A DNA stretch of 63,950 bases from an uncultured Clostridium sp. (GCA_947575275.1 CANPMS010000008.1:1-63950); one strand, 5' to 3'; positions 34,972 through 44,296 are shown, counted from the first letter of the stretch. Notes: generated from the letters alone by a model not told the origin. Translations and numbers: made by a program.

Positions 34972-36051
34972 ATGGATGCAAAAACTCTGTGGGGCAACGT
35001 GGCAGTAACGGCGGTAATTATGGGAATCTGTACGGTAGTTGCGCAGATATTTTTCCATTACAGCAGTAACTCTACCAGCGTAGCGATCATTTATGTGCTG
35101 GCAGTTATGTTTGTTGCCCGTTATACAGCAGGCTATGTGCCCGGAATCGTAGCGTCAGTGTTTGGCGTTATTTTCGTTAACTATGTGTTCACTTATCCTT
35201 ATATGAACTTCGATTTATCCATCACCGGCTATCCTGTCATTGTTGTGGGAATGATGGTGGTATCAGGAATTACCAGTGCTACAACAACGCGTTTTAAGAA
35301 GCAGAGCCAGATATTAAATGAGCGGGAAAAGCTTTTAATAGAAGCGGAAAAGGAGGCTATGCGGGCAAATCTTTTGCGGGCTGTGTCGCATGATTTACGG
35401 ACGCCGCTGACCAGCATCATCGGTCTTTCAAGCACCTACCTGGCCAGCAAGGAGCAGGCATCGCCTGTTAAGTGCAGGGAAACCATGTCAGCAATCTGTG
35501 ATGAGGCTAACTGGCTTTTGAATATGGTGGAAAACCTGCTTTCCGTCACCAGGATTCGTGTGGGTGACACCAGGGTAAGTACCAGTCCGGAACCATTGGA
35601 GGAAGTGGTCTCAGAGGCGGTTCAGCGTCTCCATAAGCGTCTGACCGGGGTGAAGGTCAGGGTTCGCGTTCCTGATGAGTTATTGATGGTTCCAATGGAT
35701 GCTATGCTGATTGAACAGGTAATTATTAATCTGCTGGAGAATGCAGTATACTATTCCGGGGTGGATGATGAGATTGAGCTTTTTGTGGAGAAAGGTGATA
35801 AGGAGGTTATATTCCATATTCGGGATCATGGCAAGGGGATTGCTCCGGAACGGCTTAAAACAATCTTTGATGGGGCTGGAGCAGAGAGCAATAGCAGCGG
35901 GGATTTTCATAAAGGTATGGGTATCGGTCTTACTATTTGTAAAACAATTGTAGGAGCTCATAATGGTACGATTCGTGCAGTGAACCAGGAGCAGGGGGCA
36001 GAGTTCATTTTTACATTACCGTTGGGAGAGGATAAGATTGATGGCGAATAA
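34972..36051 (+). CDS. Sensor histidine kinase with DUF4118 (KdpD-like C-terminal half)
   Basis: 359 residues. The N-terminal 105 residues are three to four membrane helices of the DUF4118 type found in KdpD (AIIYVLAVMFVARYTAGY, VFGVIFVNYVFTYPYMNF). Then comes HisKA with phospho-acceptor His140 in RAVSHDLRTPLTSIIG, and the ATPase with INLLENAVYYSG, DHGKGI and GMGIGLTICKTIVG. The KdpD sensor and Usp domains of full-length KdpD are absent. Its stop overlaps the regulator gene. The signal is unknown; potassium or turgor by analogy only. Confidence 0.9.
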   Translation: MDAKTLWGNVAVTAVIMGICTVVAQIFFHYSSNSTSVAIIYVLAVMFVARYTAGYVPGIVASVFGVIFVNYVFTYPYMNFDLSITGYPVIVVGMMVVSGITSATTTRFKKQSQILNEREKLLIEAEKEAMRANLLRAVSHDLRTPLTSIIGLSSTYLASKEQASPVKCRETMSAICDEANWLLNMVENLLSVTRIRVGDTRVSTSPEPLEEVVSEAVQRLHKRLTGVKVRVRVPDELLMVPMDAMLIEQVIINLLENAVYYSGVDDEIELFVEKGDKEVIFHIRDHGKGIAPERLKTIFDGAGAESNSSGDFHKGMGIGLTICKTIVGAHNGTIRAVNQEQGAEFIFTLPLGEDKIDGE

Positions 36052-36736
36052 ACAGGTAATTCTGATTATTGAGGACGAAAAAAATATCGGGAATTATATC
36101 GAGGCAATAGTGACTTCCAATGGATATAAGGCACTTCGCGGGATGAATGGAATGTCAGGGCTGTCTCTGTGCACTTCTCATCACCCGGATATGATTTTGC
36201 TGGATCTTGGTCTGCCTGATAAGGATGGCATGGAGATCTTACAACATGTGCGCAGTTTCTCAAATGTGCCGATTATCGTAATTTCTGCGCGTACCCAGGA
36301 GCAGGAAAAGGTGGAGGCGCTGGATAAAGGTGCAGATGATTATGTAACAAAGCCGTTTGGAGCAGAAGAACTGCTGGCCCGTATCAGGACGGCGCTGCGC
36401 CATAGTGTACAGAGGGGGGGCATGATGCCGCAGGAGACAAAATACTCCTGTGATGACTTGATCATTGATTTTGATAAGAGACTTGTAACTCTCAGAGGAA
36501 AGGAAATTCATTTGACCCAGATTGAATATAAGCTGGTGTCGCTTCTGGCACGGAATGCGGGGAGGGTATTGACCTATGATTTTATCCTGAAGGATATTTG
36601 GGGGCCTTTTGCAGATACGGATAACCAAATTCTTCGGGTAAATATGGCAAATATCCGCAGGAAGCTGGAGAAGAATCCTGCGGAGCCCCATTATATCTTT
36701 ACAGAAATTGGTGTTGGTTATCGGATGAAAGAATGA
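36041..36736 (+). CDS. KdpE-like OmpR-family response regulator
   Basis: 231 residues from ATG 36041 (GGGAGAGG upstream), overlapping the kinase gene by 11 bp. The receiver has Asp55 in PDMILLDLGLPDKDGMEIL, Thr/Ser in ISART and Lys in TKPFG. The winged-helix domain ends VNMANIRRKLEKNPAEPHYI and TEIGVGYRM, closest in style to KdpE. No kdpFABC genes follow; instead a leftward lipoprotein gene lies 6 bp away. Targets cannot be named. Confidence 0.92.
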   Translation: MANKQVILIIEDEKNIGNYIEAIVTSNGYKALRGMNGMSGLSLCTSHHPDMILLDLGLPDKDGMEILQHVRSFSNVPIIVISARTQEQEKVEALDKGADDYVTKPFGAEELLARIRTALRHSVQRGGMMPQETKYSCDDLIIDFDKRLVTLRGKEIHLTQIEYKLVSLLARNAGRVLTYDFILKDIWGPFADTDNQILRVNMANIRRKLEKNPAEPHYIFTEIGVGYRMKE

Positions 36737-36742
36737 CCTGCA

Positions 36743-37591
36743 TCAGTAGCCGCTGTTGATAATTTTCCAGTCTGCGGATTTGCTGCTTCGGGCAATGCTG
36801 ATGGTGCGGAAAGGGTTTCCATCCCTTCTGTCCTTAACAGTCAGAACCCTATAAATGATAATATTACCAGCAGGATATTCCGCCTCCAGACCAGCATTGC
36901 GGTATAGAGGTTCTTCTGAATCAACCGGATAAATCTGGTCTACACCCTCAAATACGGGGGAATCCTCAGTAAAGTAACGCTGTGCCAGTTCTTCCGTCTC
37001 CTGAAGCTCAGAATCTGTCAGGGCTCCAATATAGGTGGTGGAGTGGGAAGTCTCTTCGGTGATTGGGGCCGCACCAAATCGGTCACTGTAAAATTCAGAG
37101 GGAACCATGGAGATTGTGTTGCGATCCGCCTCAGAAAGGGAATGATAGAAATTCAGCCATTTTAAGGTGTCTTCGGACACCTCATCCTTTTTCTTATAAA
37201 TCCCCTGGTATTCTACCACATCGTCAGCGAGAAAGAGCTGGTAGCCCCCTTCCAGCCTGACTGCTGCGGCCCCGTCTGCAAGCCGGATATAGGGAGCTCC
37301 CACACAAGGGAAATTTGCCTGTTCATTCTCAAAGGGAATCATATCATAATCAACCTGTGAGGCAATGACTCCGTCTGCCGCCAGGGAGCTCAGCGTAGCT
37401 TTGCGGTTTGCCGCTGTCATGCAGACTCCATTGAGAAAAACCATATGTGGCAGGGGGCTGCCTGAGCCTGTCGTCCCTTCGATGTCTGATACGCTATGGA
37501 CGGTTTCCGTGGGATTATCGGATATATTGAGACAGCCGGTAAGACTTAGTATGGCAGCTGTCAGAACAATTGAAAATATGGAATTTCGCAT
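36743..37591 (-). CDS. Putative lipoprotein, unknown function
   Basis: Minus strand, 282 residues. The N-terminus is a lipoprotein signal (MRNSIFSIVLTAAILSLTGC, Cys20). The mature part is about 260 residues with no recognised domain; it includes LPHMVFLNGVCMTAANRKA and, late, IIIYRVLTVKDRRDGNPF. It faces the two-component pair tail to tail, only 6 bp apart, so it is not in that operon. Its -10 region would lie in the 187-bp gap shared with the MATE gene. It may be a surface sensor or stress protein; no function is assigned. Confidence 0.75.
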   Translation of the reverse strand: MRNSIFSIVLTAAILSLTGCLNISDNPTETVHSVSDIEGTTGSGSPLPHMVFLNGVCMTAANRKATLSSLAADGVIASQVDYDMIPFENEQANFPCVGAPYIRLADGAAAVRLEGGYQLFLADDVVEYQGIYKKKDEVSEDTLKWLNFYHSLSEADRNTISMVPSEFYSDRFGAAPITEETSHSTTYIGALTDSELQETEELAQRYFTEDSPVFEGVDQIYPVDSEEPLYRNAGLEAEYPAGNIIIYRVLTVKDRRDGNPFRTISIARSSKSADWKIINSGY

Positions 37592-37694
37592 ATGTATAAA
37601 ACCTCCATTTTTATTATATCAAGGAAAGCTCCGGCATACCTTAAGATAGTATTAATTTTGCTTTAGTTATTGGAAAAGATTTCCGTTATTTTGC

Positions 37695-37723
37695 TTGACT
37701 CACTATGGCAAATAAGATATAGT
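37695..37723 (+). promoter_or_regulatory. Sigma-A promoter of the MATE gene
   Basis: TTGACT (37695-37700) and TATAGT (37718-37723), 17 bp apart, 55 bp before the start codon. Confidence 0.75.
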
Positions 37724-37778
37724 TATCGGTAGCCTCTGGTGGAGGCATGAGAATTGTCTGAATCTATGGAGGCTGAGT

Positions 37779-39137
37779 ATGGAAACCGGATTAACGAAAG
37801 AAAATAAGATTACAGAGGGTATAATCTGGAGACAGCTTTTATTGTTCTTTTTCCCGATTTTGCTGGGTACATTTTTTCAGCAGCTTTACAATGCCGCTGA
37901 CGCAATGATTGTGGGACGCTTTATAGGAAAGGAAGCGTTGTCAGCGGTGGGTGGCTCCACAGGTATGCTGACCCAGCTGGTGGTAGGTTTTTTTGTGGGA
38001 CTTTCCTCTGGTGCATCGGTGACGATTTCTCAGTATTACGGAGCAAAGCGTCCTGAGATGGTGGGATACGCCGTGCACACTGCGATTGCCTTCAGCCTTT
38101 TGTCCAGCGTGGTGATTATGATACTTGGTATTATACTTGCCCCTTTCCTTTTGAGGGTGATGGAAACACCGGAAGATGTGATGGGACTTTCCGTTCTCTA
38201 TCTGAGGGTGTATTTTGCGGGGATTGCAGGCAATCTGATTTATAATATAGGCGCGGCAATTCTGCGGGCTGTGGGGGACTCCAGGCGGCCGTTATACTTT
38301 CTTATGACCAGCTGTCTGATAAACATTGCATTAGATGTAATTTTCGTGGTGGCGCTTAAGCTGGGAGTTCTGGGTGCGGCTCTGGCAACAATCATTTCTC
38401 AGGCAGTGAGTGCTGTGATGGTTATCATGTGCCTGGTGAGGACGAGAGATATGCACCATTTGAATTTAAGTGCAATTCGTTTGGACAGACGTATGCTGAA
38501 GCGGATGATCCGCATCGGATTCCCTGCGGGACTTCAGTCTGTGATGTATGGTCTTTCTAATGTGATTATCCAGACGGGAATTAACTCCCTGGGAACAGAT
38601 ACAGTGGCAGCGTGGACGGCGTACAGCAAGATTGACTCTTTGTTCTGGATGATGGTTAATTCTTTTGGAATTGCCGTGACAACATTTGTAGGGCAAAATT
38701 ACGGCGCAGGGAAGAACGAGAGGGTTCACCGGGGAATCAGGAGCTGTATGCTTATGGCCCTGCTGGCATCTGCTGTAATGTCGGTGGCGATTTATAATTG
38801 GGGGATTTATGGGTTTCAGCTTTTTACTACCGATACGGCTGTGATTCAGGTGGGAATTGCTATGATGCGCTACCTTGCACCAGCGTATATTACCTATGTG
38901 GCAATCGAGATTCTGTCTGGAGCGCTGCGGGGAGTAGGAGACTGCTGGATGCCCATGATGCTGTGCTGCTTTGGGGTATGTACTCTGAGAGCGGTATGGA
39001 TTTGGCTTGTTGTTCCCTTTAAGCGTGACATTTATACAATTATGCTCAGCTATCCGCTTACATGGATAACCACTACCATATTATTTGTGGTGTATTATCT
39101 TTTGTTCAGCCAGCTGCGATATAAAAAGACGGGATGA
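37779..39137 (+). CDS. MATE family efflux transporter
   Basis: 452 residues from ATG 37779. Twelve membrane helices in two MatE halves: the first begins ITEGIIWRQLLLFFFPILLG and has FFQQLYNAADAMIVGRFIG, the second RIGFPAGLQSVMYGLSNVI and FVGQNYGAGKNERV. These sodium- or proton-driven exporters remove drugs and other organic cations. Compared with close Clostridial relatives it has the usual length. It has its own promoter and a terminator that overlaps its stop codon. The substrate is unknown. Confidence 0.95.
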   Translation: METGLTKENKITEGIIWRQLLLFFFPILLGTFFQQLYNAADAMIVGRFIGKEALSAVGGSTGMLTQLVVGFFVGLSSGASVTISQYYGAKRPEMVGYAVHTAIAFSLLSSVVIMILGIILAPFLLRVMETPEDVMGLSVLYLRVYFAGIAGNLIYNIGAAILRAVGDSRRPLYFLMTSCLINIALDVIFVVALKLGVLGAALATIISQAVSAVMVIMCLVRTRDMHHLNLSAIRLDRRMLKRMIRIGFPAGLQSVMYGLSNVIIQTGINSLGTDTVAAWTAYSKIDSLFWMMVNSFGIAVTTFVGQNYGAGKNERVHRGIRSCMLMALLASAVMSVAIYNWGIYGFQLFTTDTAVIQVGIAMMRYLAPAYITYVAIEILSGALRGVGDCWMPMMLCCFGVCTLRAVWIWLVVPFKRDIYTIMLSYPLTWITTTILFVVYYLLFSQLRYKKTG

Positions 39138-39153
39138 GCTCCCGTCTTTTATT
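39124..39153. terminator. Bidirectional terminator between the MATE gene and livF
   Basis: AAAAGACGGGA (39124-39134) and TCCCGTCTTTT (39140-39150) form an 11-bp stem with a 5-nt loop. T-rich ends on both strands serve both convergent genes. The MATE stop codon is in the loop. Confidence 0.92.
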
Positions 39154-39172
39154 TATTTCAATATACTGATTT

Positions 39173-39877
39173 TTATTTAGCCTTTCCCAGATAAGCCGCT
39201 TTTACCTCGTCGTCTGCGAGAAGGTCTTTTCCGGTTCCGGTCATAATGATATTTCCTGTCTCCAATACATAGCCAATGTCTGCGATATGCAGCGCCATGT
39301 TTGCGTTCTGTTCGATCAGGAGAACGGTCACGCCCTGTTTGTTAATTTCCTGAATAATAGAAAAGATGTCTTTTACAATCAAGGGAGCAAGACCCAGGGA
39401 AGGTTCATCCATCATAAGAATCTTTGGATGGCTCATCAGCGCCCGCGCCACAGCAAGCATCTGCTGCTCGCCGCCGGAGAGCGTACCTGCCAGCTGCCAG
39501 CTCCGCTCCTTTAACCGTGGGAACAGGGAGTATACCCAGTCGATATCCGCATCAAGGGAGTCATGCCTCAGGTATGCACCGATCTTGATGTTCTCGATGA
39601 CGGTCATATCCGGGAAGACCCGGCGTCCTTCCGGAACCAGGGAGATTCCTCTTTTTACAATGTCAGGTGTATCCACACCGATAAGTTGTTCTCCATCCAG
39701 TGATATACTGCCGCCGGCGGGTTTTACCAGTCCCACAATGGAGCGGAGGATCGTGGATTTGCCCGCACCGTTGGCTCCAATCAATGTTATAATCTTGTTA
39801 TCTGGAACCTCAAAGGAAATTCCTTTGACTGCCTCAATGCCGCCATAGTTTACCCGTAAATTCTCAATTTTCAGCAT
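39173..39877 (-). CDS. livF: Branched-chain amino acid ABC transporter ATPase LivF
   Basis: Minus strand, 234 residues. Walker A LIGANGAGKSTILRSIVG, signature LSGGEQQMLAVARALMSHP, Walker B ILMMDEPSLGLAPLIV. The gene order and the sequence VNYGGIEAVKGISFEVPDN place it as LivF. It overlaps livG by 14 bp and is the last gene of the operon. It drives uptake of leucine, isoleucine and valine, or a related amino acid. Confidence 0.95.
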   Translation of the reverse strand: MLKIENLRVNYGGIEAVKGISFEVPDNKIITLIGANGAGKSTILRSIVGLVKPAGGSISLDGEQLIGVDTPDIVKRGISLVPEGRRVFPDMTVIENIKIGAYLRHDSLDADIDWVYSLFPRLKERSWQLAGTLSGGEQQMLAVARALMSHPKILMMDEPSLGLAPLIVKDIFSIIQEINKQGVTVLLIEQNANMALHIADIGYVLETGNIIMTGTGKDLLADDEVKAAYLGKAK

Positions 39878-40730
39878 CGTCGCTCACCCCCAGATATGCG
39901 TCAATTACCCGCTGGTTATTTTGGATTTCACCCGGCGTTCCCTGGGCAATCAGTTTGCCGAAATCCAGAACATAAATCCGGTCTGAAATTTGCATAACCA
40001 GATCCATGTGATGTTCAATCATAAAAATGCTCAAATGGTAGGAGTCCCGAATTTGATAAATAAAATCGGTCAGCTCCTGGGTCTCCTGCGGGTTCATGCC
40101 TGCCGCAGGCTCGTCGAGAAGCAGAAGCTTTGGCTCTGTTGCCAGAGCCCGGGCAATTTCCAGACGGCGCTGCAGTCCGTAGGGAAGGGAGGAGGAAATC
40201 TCATCTTTTAAATGTGCAAGATTCTGTTCCTCCAAAAGCATCATGGTCTCATCCCGCATCCGTTTCTCCTCAGCGTGATTTAAGCGCAGGGTTGCAGAAA
40301 ATATATTTTGCTTTGCCCGCATGTGTTTGGCAATCAGAACATTGTCAAACACAGTTAACTGACCAAAGAGACGAATATTCTGGAAGGTGCGCGCAATACC
40401 CTTTCTCGTGATAACATCCGGAGTGTTTCTCACGATGGGAAGAGGAGTTGGCTTAACGTCACCGGCGTATGCTTTTTGCATCTTTCCTCTCGGTGTGTTG
40501 GAAAGAATCGTATCACCCATGAAATTCACCTTGCCATAGGTGGGTTCATAGATTCCGGTCACACAGTTGAATGCCGTAGTTTTTCCTGCGCCGTTGGGAC
40601 CAATCAGGGCTACAATTTCCCCCTGATTCACATCCAGGCTCAGACCGTTGACAGCAACGACGCCGCCGAACTGCATGGTTACGTCCTGCATGTGAAGGAC
40701 ATTTTTTCTGTTGCTCATGGTTGATGTCAT
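39864..40730 (-). CDS. livG: Branched-chain amino acid ABC transporter ATPase LivG
   Basis: Minus strand, 288 residues. Walker A LIGPNGAGKTTAFNCVTG, TRKGIARTFQNIRLFGQLTV typical for LivG, and LLLDEPAAGMNPQET as Walker B with the conserved Asn-Pro. The C-terminus IYVLDFGKLIAQGTPGEIQ is standard. An insert of about 25 residues lies around residues 80-100 (MQKAYAGDVKPTPLPIVRNT). It overlaps livM by 4 bp. Confidence 0.95.
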   Translation of the reverse strand: MTSTMSNRKNVLHMQDVTMQFGGVVAVNGLSLDVNQGEIVALIGPNGAGKTTAFNCVTGIYEPTYGKVNFMGDTILSNTPRGKMQKAYAGDVKPTPLPIVRNTPDVITRKGIARTFQNIRLFGQLTVFDNVLIAKHMRAKQNIFSATLRLNHAEEKRMRDETMMLLEEQNLAHLKDEISSSLPYGLQRRLEIARALATEPKLLLLDEPAAGMNPQETQELTDFIYQIRDSYHLSIFMIEHHMDLVMQISDRIYVLDFGKLIAQGTPGEIQNNQRVIDAYLGVSDDAEN

Positions 40731-41833
40731 GACACATTTCCTCCCTTCTTTGCAGCATTGCCGCCGGAGAGGGCTGTGGGAATCCTTTTAATCAGACGTT
40801 TCAGCCCATCCCAGGAAAATTCGTTGTTGCCCATAATGCCACGGCGGTAGAATAACACGACCACCATCAAAAGAATCGAGAAGATCACCATACGGAAACC
40901 GGAGCGGAACAGAGGAATCTGAATGCCCGCAATTACCAGAGGAGAATCAAAGAAACGCAGCCACTCGCGCCCGGCTGTTACCAGGAAGGAACCCAGTACA
41001 CTTCCGGTCACGCTTCCAATACCGCCTAACACCACAATCAGCAGAATATCGTAAGTCAGGTTGATTGAAAAGGTCTTTGCTTCGATGGAGCGCATGAACA
41101 TAGCCAGCAAACCGCCGCTTACCCCTGTGAAGAAAGAGGAGATAACAAAGGCAAGCTGTTTGTAGCGGAACAGGTTTAAGCCCATGGCCTGCGCTGCCAC
41201 CTCATCCTCGCGCAGCGCTTTAAATGCCCGCCCATAGGAGGAGTTGATTAAAAGAACCATGAGAAGAATACAAAGAGCACATAGCCCGAATGCCACAAAC
41301 AGGTTGGGAAAGCCCGGGATATTTTTTAATCCGTAGGAGCCGTTTGTAATCCTGTCCAGCTGCGGCGCTGCGATAACCGCGCGGATAATCTCAGAAAAGC
41401 CCAGGGTCGCAATCGCCAGATAGTCGCTTTTCAGCCGCAGAACCGGGATTCCGATTAAGGCTGCAATGGCTGCCGATAAAAGACCGGCTATAATCAGCGC
41501 CAGCCAGAAAGGGCAGTGGAGATTGGCAATAACAGGAGAAATACCGTTGACATAGTAGACACTTGCGCGGCTTTCCACCGGGATAGTCAGGATTGCTACG
41601 GTATATGCGCCGATTGCCATAAAGCCAGCCTGACCCAGGGAGAACAGTCCGGTAAAGCCAGTTAAAAGGTTCATGGACACGGCGACTACCGCGTAGATAG
41701 CGCTTCGCTCCAGAATGGAGATCTGGTAGCTGTAGGCGGAGCTGTTTGCCTGTAAAAATGCCAGCAGACCAATGATGATTAGGAGGGCAATCAGCGTATA
41801 TATGCTATTTTTTGGAAATTTTGCTTTCTTCAT
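40727..41833 (-). CDS. livM: Branched-chain amino acid ABC transporter permease LivM
   Basis: Minus strand, 368 residues with eight to ten membrane helices. LTGFTGLFSLGQAGFMAIGA and LKSDYLAIATLGFSEIIR are LivM signatures, and the EAA-like loop is AFKALREDEVAAQAMGLN. The C-terminal 35 residues are cytoplasmic and basic. It forms the channel together with LivH. Confidence 0.95.
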   Translation of the reverse strand: MKKAKFPKNSIYTLIALLIIIGLLAFLQANSSAYSYQISILERSAIYAVVAVSMNLLTGFTGLFSLGQAGFMAIGAYTVAILTIPVESRASVYYVNGISPVIANLHCPFWLALIIAGLLSAAIAALIGIPVLRLKSDYLAIATLGFSEIIRAVIAAPQLDRITNGSYGLKNIPGFPNLFVAFGLCALCILLMVLLINSSYGRAFKALREDEVAAQAMGLNLFRYKQLAFVISSFFTGVSGGLLAMFMRSIEAKTFSINLTYDILLIVVLGGIGSVTGSVLGSFLVTAGREWLRFFDSPLVIAGIQIPLFRSGFRMVIFSILLMVVVLFYRRGIMGNNEFSWDGLKRLIKRIPTALSGGNAAKKGGNVS

Positions 41834-41845
41834 ATCTGAGCCTCC

Positions 41846-42727
41846 TTACACTTTGTCTGTTGTTTTCTCACCGAACAGACCCGTAGGCTTAATCAGGAGA
41901 ATAATAATCAGCAGGATAAAGGTAAATGCGTCGCTGAAGGTGGAATAGCCCATAGCCACCAATGCCGTCTCACCCAGTCCTAAAATAAAACCGCCTATGA
42001 CTGCTCCGGGAATACTGCCGATTCCCCCGAATACGGCCGCAACGAAGCATTTAAGCCCCGGAAGAGAGCCTGAGAAGGGAAAGACGGTCATACGATCCGT
42101 GAAGTATAAAACCGAGCCGAGCGCCGCCAGCAGAGACCCTACTGCGAAGGTGAAGGTAATAACCTTGTTGATTTTAATCCCCATCAGAGCCGCTGTGTCG
42201 TAGTCTTTTGAGACTGCCCGCATTGCCATGCCCATTTTTGTCCTGTTAATCAGGATAATCAGTACATAGACAATTACCAGGGTGAGTACGGGGGTTAAAA
42301 AGGTTACGAAAGAAGCCGACAGTCCGCCAATCTGGAAAATCTTTTTCAGAAACGGAATCTCGGGGTAGCCCTTTGGAAGCGCCGTAAAGAGATAGGTTGC
42401 CAGATTTTGTAAAAGGTAGGATACACCAATTGCGGAAATCATGACAGACATACGCGGAGCAGTGCGCAGGGGGCGGTATGCCACACGCTCAATGCTGATG
42501 CCCAGTAGTACGGTCACTAAGAGCACGAGTGGAATTGCGATGAACCAGGGAAAGCTGGCCATAGCAAAAATCATAAAATAGCCTGCCATCATGAAAATAT
42601 CGCCGTGTGCAAAGTTAATCAAACGCAGAATACCGTAGACCAGCGTGTATCCGATGGCGATAAGCGCATAAGCGCCGCCTAAGGAGATACCGGTCAGGCA
42701 CTGCTGTAGGAATGTTGCCATGCTCAT
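41846..42727 (-). CDS. livH: Branched-chain amino acid ABC transporter permease LivH
   Basis: Minus strand, 293 residues. LRLINFAHGDIFMMAGYFM and MRAVSKDYDTAALMGIKINK are typical of LivH. Seven to eight membrane helices. It lies 12 bp before livM and 76 bp after livJ; the latter gap can allow more of the binding protein to be made. The start codon context is GGAAGCATTTTCC-ATGAGC, with ATG at 42727-42725. Confidence 0.95.
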   Translation of the reverse strand: MSMATFLQQCLTGISLGGAYALIAIGYTLVYGILRLINFAHGDIFMMAGYFMIFAMASFPWFIAIPLVLLVTVLLGISIERVAYRPLRTAPRMSVMISAIGVSYLLQNLATYLFTALPKGYPEIPFLKKIFQIGGLSASFVTFLTPVLTLVIVYVLIILINRTKMGMAMRAVSKDYDTAALMGIKINKVITFTFAVGSLLAALGSVLYFTDRMTVFPFSGSLPGLKCFVAAVFGGIGSIPGAVIGGFILGLGETALVAMGYSTFSDAFTFILLIIILLIKPTGLFGEKTTDKV

Positions 42728-42803
42728 GGAAAATGCTTCCTTTCTTTTTATGAAATGAGACGAGTGGAGAGATTAAAATCCCCACTCGTCTGAACGATGT
42801 TTT

Positions 42804-43994
42804 TTATTTAATGGTCGTAGTAGTAAGGAATTTGAACTGACCGTCCTCAATAGTCTTGATAAATGCCATATCCTTATTGGCGTCGCCGTTCTCGTCAAAT
42901 GAGATGCTGCCGGTCACGCCATCGATGGAAATGGTCTTTAATGCGTCACGAATTGCGGTGGTGTCGGTGGAGCCTGCCGTCTCAATGGCTTTTAGTGCAC
43001 ACAGGTAAGCGTCATAGCCCAGAGCAGAAACCGCCGGAATAATCTCCTCCTGATTATTGCTGGCTAAGTAGGGCTTAAAGCCATTGATGAAGGAAGCCGC
43101 CTCATCGTTTGCCGGCTCTGCCTCATCAAAGAAGGTGGATAATACCACACCGTCAGCAGAGCTGCCTGCATTTTCAATAATGGTGGAATTCTCCCATGTA
43201 TCGCCTGCGGCAATCGTAGCAGTGATGCCAAGCTCACGCGCCTGCTTGATAATCAGCGGAGCAGTGGTAATGGACGACGGAGCAAAGATGATATCCGGGT
43301 TCTTTGCCTTAATGTTGGTCAGAATCGCCTTGAAGTCTGTCTGGTTGGTCTGGAACTGCTCTTCACTGACGATGGAGCCGCCAAGCTCAGTGAATGCGCT
43401 CTTGAAGAAAGAACCAAGACCGGAAGAGTAGTCGTCACCAAGTTGTGTAATAACTGCCGCAGTCTTGGCATTTTGGTCAGCCGCATAGTTTGCCATCACA
43501 GTGCCCTGGAACGGATCCAGAAAGCATACGCGGAAATAGAAGTCATTACCCTGTGTCACCTGTGGGTTTGTACAGGATGCGCCAATTGCCGGAATCTGTG
43601 CATCTGCAAAAATCTGACCTGCAGCAATGGCAACTCCCGATCCATAGCTTCCAAGAACAATGGAAACCTTCTCACTCACCAGCTTTTGAGCCGCATTGAC
43701 TGCCTCAGTCTTATCGGATTTGTTATCGACCTCAACCAGCTCCACTTTATATTCTTCGTTGCCAATCTTTACGGTCGGGTGGATCTGGTTTGCGTAGCGC
43801 ATACCCAGAACTTCCTGAAAACCACCGCCGCCGTTTTCACCGGTGATAGGTTCAAATACTCCGATTTTAATTACTTTCTCCCCGTCTCCGGCGGTGGAAG
43901 AAGAGCCGCTGTTTGAGTTACCGCTGCAGCCTGAAAGCAAGGTCATGCTCATTGCTGCCGTTAAGCTAAGTGCAAGAACTTTTTTCATTTTCAT
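42804..43994 (-). CDS. livJ: Branched-chain amino acid ABC transporter substrate-binding protein LivJ
   Basis: Minus strand, 396 residues, first gene of the operon, with a strong ribosome site (AAGGAGGATAAC on the minus strand). Lipoprotein signal with LLSGCSGN (Cys23). The mature protein is a type I periplasmic-binding fold: KIGVFEPITGENGGGG, VLGSYGSGVAIAAGQIFA, PAIGASCTNPQVTQG. It captures a branched-chain amino acid or small amide outside the cell. Its promoter contains a 0A-box-like site. Confidence 0.95.
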   Translation of the reverse strand: MKMKKVLALSLTAAMSMTLLSGCSGNSNSGSSSTAGDGEKVIKIGVFEPITGENGGGGFQEVLGMRYANQIHPTVKIGNEEYKVELVEVDNKSDKTEAVNAAQKLVSEKVSIVLGSYGSGVAIAAGQIFADAQIPAIGASCTNPQVTQGNDFYFRVCFLDPFQGTVMANYAADQNAKTAAVITQLGDDYSSGLGSFFKSAFTELGGSIVSEEQFQTNQTDFKAILTNIKAKNPDIIFAPSSITTAPLIIKQARELGITATIAAGDTWENSTIIENAGSSADGVVLSTFFDEAEPANDEAASFINGFKPYLASNNQEEIIPAVSALGYDAYLCALKAIETAGSTDTTAIRDALKTISIDGVTGSISFDENGDANKDMAFIKTIEDGQFKFLTTTTIK

Positions 43995-44105
43995 AATGTT
44001 ATCCTCCTTCTTATTATATATCTTATATACCTGACACTGTGATTCCGCAAAAACTGTATTTTACAGGAACACAAGTGTCTTTGCAATGGGTACACGATGG
44101 GTACT

Positions 44106-44133
44106 ATTATAACACTTGTCGAAAAAACTTCAA
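44106..44133 (-). promoter_or_regulatory. Sigma-A promoter of the liv operon with inverted-repeat operator
   Basis: On the minus strand, TTGAAG (44133-44128) and TATAAT (44111-44106) are 16 bp apart. An inverted repeat, ACAAGTGT at 44071-44078 and ACACTTGT at 44112-44119, has one arm in the spacer and the other about 25 bp into the transcript. GGGTAC is repeated directly between the arms. The rest of the 300-bp gap up to 44236 shows only A-rich sequence. Confidence 0.65.
44115..44123 (+). promoter_or_regulatory. Near-perfect 0A box inside the liv promoter
   Basis: CTTGTCGAA differs from TTTGTCRAA only at the first base and lies between the -35 and -10 of the liv promoter. Spo0A bound there would be expected to block RNA polymerase. 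Binding is inference. Confidence 0.5.
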
Positions 44134-44236
44134 GAAAAAAATAAAAAAAAACTTAAATTTTTAATTAGAGTCTTTCTGTGGAAATGTAAAATGATAAATT
44201 TGTCTTTGAGAGAAAGACACAGATATTCAAAAAAAT

Positions 44237-44276
44237 TACCCCTTGGGAAATCTTTTTTGTGATTTCCCAAGGGGTA
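44237..44276 (-). terminator. Strong terminator of the NodB-type deacetylase gene
   Basis: TACCCCTTGGGAAATC (44237-44252) and GATTTCCCAAGGGGTA (44261-44276) form a perfect 16-bp stem with an 8-nt loop. On the minus strand it is followed by ATTTTTTTG (44235-44228). Confidence 0.92.
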
Positions 44277-44296
44277 TGTGCCATAAATTCCAGATG

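Noticed and set aside
44041..44296. Possible riboswitch between livJ and the deacetylase gene
   Set aside because: The only strong fold is a perfect stem with a T-run on the minus strand, which is the deacetylase terminator; no known riboswitch core was seen.
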